From the NCBI GenBank assembly GCA_015680685.1, contig MNCI01026283.1, forward strand, positions 240,337 to 304,336: a stretch of DNA of 64,000 nucleotides, read 5' to 3'. The notes under the pieces are model-generated. The model worked only from the letters and a program-made list of their open reading frames with translations, was not told the origin of the DNA and ran no database searches. The position numbers were made by a program, and so were the translations under genes. Source of the DNA: Gnetum montanum. Lineage: Eukaryota > Streptophyta > Gnetopsida > Gnetales > Gnetaceae. Shown here one piece after another: positions 56,626 to 64,000 of this stretch (positions are counted from its first letter, which is position 1; each line of letters begins with the position of its first letter).

Positions 56626-58800
56626 AGACATTCATTAATGTATTGGTCTTGATGAGCTGGTATTTGATTGGACTGGCTTCATGAAATTCTAGGCTCTAGG
56701 GTAGTTAAGCTGTTGCTCTGTAGCCAAATAGCTGCCCCTTGGGAACCGAATCAGGGAAGCTTTTGTAAATCCTGAAGAATCTTTTTGAAGTAAATTATTG
56801 AAAATAGTCTTTATGCTGCTTACACTTAATTTCAAATTGTTTTATATTAATACTTAACACGCTTCCCTATGATAAAGCAATGAAGTTGGAATCTTAAAAT
56901 CTATGCGACTTGCACAATTCTATTAATCTAATACTTTGTAATTTAGTCATTTTTTGGTTTCCTTTATCTTTGTAATTTAGTCATTTTTTGGTTTCCTTTA
57001 TCTTAAATTTTGGTGGAGAGATCAATTACCAGCATGGCCCAAGGGAGTCTTTTTCAGTCAGAATAAAATAATTTAACAATAATAATAGCTAGTTACTAGC
57101 CAGTTGGATTTTGTCAACATAAATAAATAGTTATCATTATGGTGCCTGTCAGGAAATTGTTTTAAGTTAAGGTACATTGGTTTTGATTTTTGTTTTCAAG
57201 GTGAAAATCAATTCTAAAATTAAAGATTTTAAGATTTTATTAAGTTAAAAAATATATAAGATTTTTTTAGCCAAATAATATATATATATCATAAATATAT
57301 AGCTAAACCAGTGAATATGTTACAAACACAAGGTGTTGGACTTGTTTGATGTTATGCTGTGCTATCCTTTTAGTGCCCTTCCCATCCCCATGATGTTTGT
57401 TAATAACAATGGGAATTTTGTACTTATGATTCTCATTGGTAAAACAATGCTTCAATTTTATTCAAAAACCATTGAAGGTGGCATTTATTATAAAAAAGGC
57501 CAAATCCCATTTTGTTAGGACAAGGTTATGGATATAATGATATGTGGGGGGTGTAAAAAGAAGATATAATGATATGTGATAAAAAAAAGAATAGTTTAGT
57601 TATTTTTATGTTTATGTGAACACTAATTAATATATACTTTCAAGTGAACACAAGCTTTTGGCAAATAGGTTCACCCACATTCTAGTACACTCAAAAATAT
57701 TGGGTTCAAAGCTTGGTACCAACATGCAAGCCTCTATCACCCATCCCACCTATTACTTTCTCTTCCACACAAAATTGTAATGGACCAATCCACCCATTTG
57801 CAATATCTTTATTCCCAACTAAACCTTTTCCAACCGCATCATGTACACATCAAAATCTCCATCCATTCCACAAAATTATGATTGACTGCTCTCATCCATT
57901 TTCAACACCACCTTCAAAATGGATCCTTTCAAAGATCATGTCTTAAGAATGAAGTACATTTCTTTCAAGGATCACATCTTAAAGAATGAAGTGCATCTTA
58001 AAGAATGAAGTGCAAGACTACTCTTCCATCATGTCATCTAATAAATCTTACTAGAGTATCCTTTAAACTTTAAAAAGCACTTCTCAAGATAAAGGTTACC
58101 CTTTGGAATGATGGTAAGCTACTCATCTTTCGAATTGTAATGACCTACTGGTTCAAACTTGGACCAATCACTGTAAAAGAAGTTAAGCTTTCAGTTATCC
58201 ACCACCAGCACCCAGTAGTGGCCCAACCCTTTCTATCCTTTCAAAATTTCACAGCCTTGAAAATAAAGGAAGAAATGGACTCCACTCAAAATTACATCCA
58301 ATCCTGACACTACGCACTATTTCACATCTGCCCATCAAACGTTGCTGGCCTGGCCTATAACGACAAGAGACTGCTTTTTTTTTTTTAATTAAAAAAAAAA
58401 GCATTTGACATTGCTGTTGATCATGGCTCACCCAAAGCCAATAAAAAACTCAAAAAGAACAAAACAGCTTTGTTTAGTCCAGTGAGATGATATTCACGTA
58501 AAATTGCATGTTGCGCTCTGTTTTTTTTCCTGTGTGTCCTGGAAAAGAAAAAAGGACAGATTTCACGTGAACTGTTTGGAGAAAATCCATGATCCATCAC
58601 ACTTGCTCGTCCCCATCCATGCCAAAAAAAGCACTGCTGCACCCGCATGATACAGAGCCATGCTGCTTGCCTGTGCCATTTATTCCCCACCCATGTTCAA
58701 AATGTACCACCAACCACGCCATGTGTCTGCCACAGCCTGACAATACATATGACACCCTGATTTAACAACAACAACCGAGGACTGGAAGCAACCCCCAGTG
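56626..58800. other. Intergenic region, left part
   Basis: No gene recognised. It contains a perfect 34-bp tandem duplication (56934-57001), short repeats of CTTAAAGAATGAAGTGCAT type (57935-58015), poly-A/T tracts (58373-58400) and AT-rich sequence. Open frames such as 57713-57946 have no recognisable domain. Confidence 0.5.
56934..57001 (+). repeat. Perfect tandem duplication, 34-bp unit x 2
   Basis: The unit begins CTTTGTAATTTAGTCATTTT and recurs exactly at 56968. Its perfection suggests a recent slippage or repair event. Confidence 0.9.
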
Positions 58801-59134
58801 ACAGATCATGCCCTCTGAAAGTCGACAATGGCGTAGGACAAAAAGGAGGAATAAAAATGACAGGCACATGGATCATGGAGCCCTTTTCACGGGTAACTGT
58901 GTTTCAAAAGCCCAACACGTAGACAACCAAAGGACAAAAGTTAAAGCTGAGAAAAAGCTGGGCAACATGACCGATGCCGGCAGATTAGGTATTTGGTAAA
59001 TTTGGATTACAGAACCTGGCAAATTTATCATCATGATAATTTAGTGGGCAGGTGGTTGGTTTCAATGTCATGGATAGAGGTTTATAACGATCACGCAGAC
59101 GTCTCTGCTAAGCAGGGTCCCACAGATGAGTACC

Positions 59135-59252
59135 AGCTCAACTTAATCGGGTACCTGCACACAACTGACTCCGAAATCCAAATGATGGACCATAACAGCT
59201 TAACTTAATCGGGTAGATGCACACAAATGACTCCAAAATCCAAATGATGGAT
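59135..59252 (+). repeat. Imperfect tandem duplication, 62-bp unit x 2
   Basis: AGCTCAACTTAATCGGGTAC (59135) recurs as AGCTTAACTTAATCGGGTAG (59197), followed in each by GCACACAA.TGACTCC.AAATC-type sequence and CCAAATGATGGA. Confidence 0.85.
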
Positions 59253-59908
59253 CAATGCCATATCTTCAAGTGGAGAAACAAGCACCTACTCTAAATGACC
59301 ATACCAAAATCAGAGTTACCAAATTCATGATGATTTGCTATGTTTAAGTCTAGGCTAAATCAAATACAGTTTGATGTGATTCTTGTGATAGGCTGCTTAT
59401 CTTTCTGAAAACACCCCTGCCGTGAGAGGAGTGGAAAGCAAGTCTCCCACACGGAACGCACCACTGACAAGCTGGACACAGCAGTACTTGCTTTTAGAGT
59501 TCAAGCCAGAGCCTTAATTATGAACCTTGGAGAAAGCTGCAAGAAATCAAATGCTTGTACGTCAGTTAATCCAGCTAGCGCTGTCAAAATGGTTTTTAAC
59601 ATTCATGATTAGTTTGGAACCTGCCGGGAGAAACAGAGCCATTTGCAGTTCAGGCATCAAATCTGGACCATGGAACCTCGTGAACTATGTCGGCAGCAAA
59701 TATGTGGTGTATGAACATGAAAATTATTGCTTCCATAGGAAAGGTTCTAGGAAGCACTGAAATTTCTAAAACAGATGACAAAACAAAATGAAAATTCCTT
59801 TGAAGTGTTAATGTCCTTGAATAACTATATACTAAGCCTCCACCGACTAATGCAACAATGGGCACAACTTGCAGCTTCAACAGAAGACGTTAGCAAATCC
59901 TTGTGCAC

Positions 59909-60081
59909 CTGTTAAATAAATCGAAGTAATGCATAAATTGACAAGAACACAAAAATGCCATGTAATGGATACTTTGATATGAAATTTACAGAAAATACAT
60001 CGTTTCTAGACTGGTAACATAAGTCACAGCAACTTTGCAGGAGTTGCAATCATGAATGGAGAGTTGGTAAAATATACTCAC
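59909..60081 (-). other. Candidate intron in the SUO 3' UTR
   Basis: On the minus strand GTGAGTATAT starts at 60081 (a strong donor), and TTTATTTAACAG ends at 59909 (pyrimidine-rich acceptor). The interval is 173 bases. The donor is 272 bases beyond the stop codon. No transcript evidence is available. Confidence 0.35.
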
Positions 60082-60353
60082 GTTTTTAGTGTCATGGTGT
60101 TTGTTTGGTTCATCAACTTGGGTGTGAGATATTTGCAGGGCACATCACACTGCTCTGGTAAAGAGCAACACTGCCATTGGAAACACTTTTTGTTGTAAAT
60201 AAATTCTACATTTGAAGCATAACACAGAAGGGCGGGAAATCCCTTACAACAGGAAGGAGTGAAGCAGCCATCAAAACAATAATCAGAAACCATCATGGAA
60301 GGTTCCTCTATGGATGTTAGGGATAATGCTTGAAATATGAAAAAAAATTCAAC

Positions 60354-63300
60354 TCATTGCCAGGGAGAAGACTGTGGAAACCCTACAGAACGGGCATCCC
60401 ACCCTCCCTCAGGTTCTTTCCTCTTTAGAGGCAAGACTCCCGAAGGTCCTACATGGCCTAACAATCTTGCTTGCTCCTCTGATGAAACCCAATTCTCAGA
60501 AATTGAAGACTGCTTGGAAGATTCTCTTGCCTCTGCATCAGCTATACCAGGACCTGCATTCAAATCAAGGATTGGTCTAGACCATTTGCAACTGCTTTCT
60601 GATGCCGACATTTCATTCACATCCATGATAAAAGGCCTCCCTGCTGCACTGGAAACCGACCCCGTACTTACCAGCTGCGTAGCTGGGTAACATGCTCCCA
60701 TGGAATCTCTGAATGATGTAGGTCCTCCAGAGTAGGAAGTAGAAGGCAGTGGAAAATGAGAACCGAATGAGAAGTTTCCGTAGGGAAATGCAGCATGACT
60801 TACATTTGGGTATGCGATGGTAGAGGCAATACTGGAGCCAATGTTGGATGTGAGTACAGGGCCTCTGTATGAATCAATACTGTAGGCCGATGCAGACGAA
60901 GAAGAACTAAGAATGTGCGGTGCTGCTGCTGCTGCTGCTGCTACACTTGCAGGAACCACTGCTGGATATGTACGATCAACAACTCTGTCAGGAGCAATGG
61001 AGTGAATTGGATGGCCCAAGTGAGATGTCCCTGGAGGCAACCATGTAGACACATTTAGCAGTTGCCCATTCATGTTCCAGCTAGACATTGATGGTAGATA
61101 AGAGCTCCCTTTACCTCTGGAGCTAGAACTCCAAGAGGAATTATCAACCACCACCGCATCTTCTAAGCAGGGACCATCATTCAGGTCGAAATTTCTAGGT
61201 GCTGCTGCTGCTGCCTGTGACGATTCTCCTCCGTTTGAGAGGCCATTCACCAACCTCTTGGAAGACTGCGTTTCTTCTTTGTAGGGAGAAATTTCACAAG
61301 CATCTTCAATTTCATCGGCTCTGTTCAGATCGAAATCTAGTTTCCCTGTGCTGGTTGACCCATTACGGGTTGTAGCAGATGCGTCCTTTGTTGAGTGCAC
61401 AGGATTATGACCACTGACCGAGGCAAGCTCGGAACTTGTCAATCGAGCTGAAATACCATTTAATAGAGGGTTGTCATCGACTCCTTCATCGGGAACATTG
61501 AGATCGATATTCAAGGGAGGTCGGCCTTGACTTGTTGAACAGCTAGCAGCACCAGAATTTGCATTATTTGAGATAAAATTTTCTGTTGCAATAACAGGCT
61601 GTTTCTCGGGAGTTTTTCTGGGTTCTGCTGGGCGAAAAGCACTTGTAGGAGCAATTCCTTTCCAACCTGGCTCTCCAGAACTTCGCAACGAGCTCGTAAC
61701 AGGCAGTAACGGACGCTTGACAGCAACAGCAATTGGTGTTGCCAAACCAGTTGAAGCAGAAGCATTTTCGGAGGCTCCAGTTGTGGGTGACGACACAACG
61801 TCATCCTGATTACTTTCGTCCACAGAAGGGCCCTCGTTCAAGTCAATATCAAGTCTAAGGCTTGTGTCATTGGATAAAGCGTTGTTCTTCTCAGGCGCTG
61901 TTTCAACAAGCAGCTCCTCACCTGCAGCCGTTCTTTCTTCTGGATCTAACGTTGGCTGTGGGAAGGCTGTAGAAGTGCTGGTGTTCTCTTCTTGCTCTGC
62001 GGATAACTGATTCATATGGGCCTGCTCGTCCTTGGCATCCTCCTGTGCTTGGCATCCTCCAGATTTATTGAGCTCTAAATCTGCAACAGATTGTGTCTCT
62101 GAATTACCATTACTGGGTCTGCTTGGCTCATGATTTACCTCATTATTAACAGCCTTTCCGTCATCCATTTGCACATCCTGTCCCTGTTCTTTGACTGTTT
62201 CTTCGGTACCAGTCGAAACATCATCGACACCTCTATGAACACCGTCCACATCCATATTTGTTGCTGGCTTACCTGCAGTCTCCTCAGTTGCAGCAATCAT
62301 TTGATGCTCCTCCTTTGATTGTTTCAAATCATTTGATGAGTCATCAAATTTGCCTCGGTCAGTTTTTTCGGTTTCCGCATCATCCTGAGAAATAGTGTTT
62401 TCTGCCCCGTCTTGAATTAACTCCTTTGATCGAACCGCTTGAATCGCTTGGGCATTCTGGTCAGCAGAATCTGACTCTGCTCGAGGGCCCTCCAGCTTCT
62501 TCTGATCAACCGTTGTATTTTCTTTGAGATCGCATTTCAATGGGTTTTCACCAACCGGCATGTTGTTTCCTTCAGCGGTATTTCCTTTTTCAGATGTCTC
62601 AGCTGGCTGCTGCTGCTCCATATACTTACTGTTATTCTCTGTTAGATCAACACGCTTCACAGACGCAGAAGCTGCTGTTTCCGCCATTTCCAGTGCAGCC
62701 TCCTGTGTTGCTTCTGTTGTTGGCTTCTCCTGCAAAGCATGTGATTGTTCAGTTGACACCTCAAAAATAGTGTGGCCATCTTTCTTTTTAGCAGATTTGC
62801 AGTGAGATATTGTACTGGTTTCTGACGGATGTTTAGTTTCCCCAGATTCAACGGTTGATTGTGTCTGTAAAGGTTCTGCAGCATCATTCTGTGAAGAGCA
62901 GGCTCGTACTTTCTGAACATTCTCTGCTGCTTTTTCGGTGGCTGTAAAACGCTGAATATCCATGGAAACAGCGAGATCTTTGCTATCATTTATGTGTGTT
63001 GCATTATTTTCTTGAGATTTGCTAGCTGCACAGGACCGTGCAGCATCAACAGAACACCCTATTGAGGAAACCTCCAAAATACCTTCTCTCTGAGAAGGGC
63101 ACTTTTCTGAGGCTTCACTTATCGGTAGCTTCTCATTCTTGAAATTCTCAATGGTAGCTACGCTAGCAAGTAGTTTCATCCCACCTTCATCAACGCCGTC
63201 AGCAGATGCGCCAGAAAAATGACAAGTACTCTTTTTTGACACAGTCATACCTGAGCTAACTTTCTCCGGAGACTTCTCTGCTTCTGGTGTGGCAACACCC

Positions 63301-64000
63301 TTAAGTTGTTCCCCTCTCTCCTTCCCTGTGTCCAAGGATAATAATTTAGATATTTCTGACTTATCAGTTTCCTCAGCGACCCTGCTACGATCTTCACTAG
63401 GAATAGCCACAGACGATCTATCGCCATCATCCCCCTCAATACATCCATCTTTGATTTCATTACTCTGCCATGACTCTGTATTAACCTCTCCAGTGACATT
63501 CGCACGAGGTGTATCTTTAATTTTTGGCTTTACCTCGGTAAGATCATGCCTTTCAGAAACCGCTGGTGAGGATCCTCTGCTTGCTGTTGCACCCGCATCC
63601 TCAGCTGTTCCACCAACTGAAGGCGATGCCCGTCCAGGATTTGAGAGTTTAACTATAAACCTATAATTACTTGCATCATTTGCCTTATCAGGCGCATGAC
63701 TGCTCTGCATTGTTTTGTTGTCGCAAGCTGATTTGCTCCCCACAATCGACTTTCCTGCACCTCCCTCTTTCTGCGTTCCTGCCTTGCTAGAAACCAAAAT
63801 CCCATTATTGGATTTTCTATGGCGGGATCCTGAACTTGAACCTTTCCCAGTCATGGAGCCTGTCGTGGAACTCCTAGCATCCTCCTTCCAAACAGACCCT
63901 GCACCCTTAATAGGCTCACTGGACCATGACTGACTGTTATTCTGAGATTGACTAGAGCTACTGCTTTTCTCTTCCTTTATTGAAGTCACTGGAAAATCGT
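60354..64000 (-). CDS. SUO: SUO-type BAH/TFIIS-domain protein, C-terminal part (5' end outside window)
   Basis: One open frame of about 1,215 codons runs from the window edge to TGA at 60356-60354. No true start is present: the frame continues past 63989, so this is the large 3' exon. Arabidopsis SUO has N-terminal BAH and TFIIS N-terminal domains, which lie outside the window, and a long disordered C-terminal part as seen here. Landmarks counted from 63989: VTSIKEEKSSSSSQSQNNSQ at the edge; five DLN motifs, LDIDLNEGP (~714), LNIDLNVPDEG (~827), DFDLNRADE (~886), NFDLNDGPCLED (~933) and ILDLNAGPG (~1140); a GEPGWKGIAPTSAFRPAEPR box; and a KRKEPEGGWD end box. DLN repeats resemble EAR-type repression motifs and the GW pairs Argonaute-binding motifs. 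SUO acts in miRNA-guided translational repression in Arabidopsis. An alanine run matches a GCT/GCA repeat at 60925-60952. Confidence 0.88.
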   Translation of the reverse strand, partial: DFPVTSIKEEKSSSSSQSQNNSQSWSSEPIKGAGSVWKEDARSSTTGSMTGKGSSSGSRHRKSNNGILVSSKAGTQKEGGAGKSIVGSKSACDNKTMQSSHAPDKANDASNYRFIVKLSNPGRASPSVGGTAEDAGATASRGSSPAVSERHDLTEVKPKIKDTPRANVTGEVNTESWQSNEIKDGCIEGDDGDRSSVAIPSEDRSRVAEETDKSEISKLLSLDTGKERGEQLKGVATPEAEKSPEKVSSGMTVSKKSTCHFSGASADGVDEGGMKLLASVATIENFKNEKLPISEASEKCPSQREGILEVSSIGCSVDAARSCAASKSQENNATHINDSKDLAVSMDIQRFTATEKAAENVQKVRACSSQNDAAEPLQTQSTVESGETKHPSETSTISHCKSAKKKDGHTIFEVSTEQSHALQEKPTTEATQEAALEMAETAASASVKRVDLTENNSKYMEQQQPAETSEKGNTAEGNNMPVGENPLKCDLKENTTVDQKKLEGPRAESDSADQNAQAIQAVRSKELIQDGAENTISQDDAETEKTDRGKFDDSSNDLKQSKEEHQMIAATEETAGKPATNMDVDGVHRGVDDVSTGTEETVKEQGQDVQMDDGKAVNNEVNHEPSRPSNGNSETQSVADLELNKSGGCQAQEDAKDEQAHMNQLSAEQEENTSTSTAFPQPTLDPEERTAAGEELLVETAPEKNNALSNDTSLRLDIDLNEGPSVDESNQDDVVSSPTTGASENASASTGLATPIAVAVKRPLLPVTSSLRSSGEPGWKGIAPTSAFRPAEPRKTPEKQPVIATENFISNNANSGAASCSTSQGRPPLNIDLNVPDEGVDDNPLLNGISARLTSSELASVSGHNPVHSTKDASATTRNGSTSTGKLDFDLNRADEIEDACEISPYKEETQSSKRLVNGLSNGGESSQAAAAAPRNFDLNDGPCLEDAVVVDNSSWSSSSRGKGSSYLPSMSSWNMNGQLLNVSTWLPPGTSHLGHPIHSIAPDRVVDRTYPAVVPASVAAAAAAAPHILSSSSSASAYSIDSYRGPVLTSNIGSSIASTIAYPNVSHAAFPYGNFSFGSHFPLPSTSYSGGPTSFRDSMGACYPATQLVSTGSVSSAAGRPFIMDVNEMSASESSCKWSRPILDLNAGPGIADAEARESSKQSSISENWVSSEEQARLLGHVGPSGVLPLKRKEPEGGWDARSVGFPQSSPWQ

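Larger units (their letters stand above)
58801..60353. other. Intergenic region and SUO 3' UTR
   Basis: The right part (about 59600-60353) probably includes the SUO-type gene's 3' UTR, read leftward. A 62-bp imperfect duplication lies at 59135-59252. No protein gene is supported; the open frames on either strand lack recognisable domains. Confidence 0.45.

Noticed and set aside
57713-57946. 77-codon Pro/Ser-rich plus-strand ORF in the spacer.
   Set aside because: Low-complexity repeat sequence with no recognised homologue or start context.
59527-59760. 77-codon plus-strand ORF near the SUO 3' end.
   Set aside because: No recognisable domain, and it lies antisense to the presumed SUO 3' UTR.
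62524-62805. Plus-strand and alternative minus-strand ORFs within SUO (also 61511-61804, 63245-63666, 63715-63933).
   Set aside because: All overlap the 1,200-codon SUO frame, which carries the conserved motifs; they are shadows.

Overview
This is a plant nuclear window, most likely from a seed plant with a large repeat-rich genome. The evidence is LTR retrotransposons of the plant Athila/Tat type, GT-AG introns up to 3.6 kb, and three plant-type protein genes. The long introns and the divergence of the proteins would fit a gymnosperm or an early-diverging angiosperm, but the sequence alone does not settle this.

Bases 1 to about 41,260 are almost wholly nested and abutting Ty3/Gypsy LTR retrotransposons. 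I name them R1 to R5, plus three solo LTRs S1 to S3. Two related LTR subfamilies (A, about 940 bp; B, about 800 bp) both run from TGATGAG to CTCATCA. A third, unrelated family (C) has 1,694-bp LTRs running from TGTTGAGG to CATCAACA. R1 (+, family B, cut by the window start, ends 6386) sits in R2 (-, family B). R2 is also interrupted by solo LTR S1 (+, family A, 9942-10875) and, inside its own 5' LTR, by R3 (+, family A, 13580-27324). R3 in turn contains R4 (+, family C, 17072-24864), which holds an 857-base run of N. S2 (-, family A, 28432-29382) lies in an old RTE-type LINE fragment. R5 (-, family B, 30248-40153) is a nearly complete element with decayed gag-pol, and S3 (+, family B, 40463-41259) follows it. 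Target-site duplications (TSDs) are perfect for R4, S1, S2 and S3, near-perfect for R5 and degraded for R3.

None of the elements looks autonomous. R1 has lost its primer-binding site, gag and most of the integrase core. R3 has gag but no pol. R4 has gag and protease joined to the integrase C-terminal tail with RT, RNase H and the integrase core missing. R2 and R5 carry stop codons throughout, and R5 has lost two integrase catalytic residues. Three elements (R1, R3, R5) share an uncharacterised 3' open frame starting directly after a splice-acceptor-like sequence. The LTRs carry clusters of inverted repeats upstream of the TATA box.

Bases 41,260-64,000 form a low-copy gene region. It holds a five-exon gene for a SecE-type protein-translocase subunit, probably plastidial (+, 43146-48229), a five-exon TMEM208/SND2 homologue of the ER targeting machinery (+, 50140-56552), and the large 3' coding part of a SUO-type BAH/TFIIS protein (-, 60354 to beyond the window end). 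The first two genes are in tandem; TMEM208 and SUO converge. Introns and spacers contain tRNA-derived SINE-like copies, an RTE LINE 3' fragment and several short tandem duplications. No tRNA, rRNA, CRISPR or bacterial-type features were seen.
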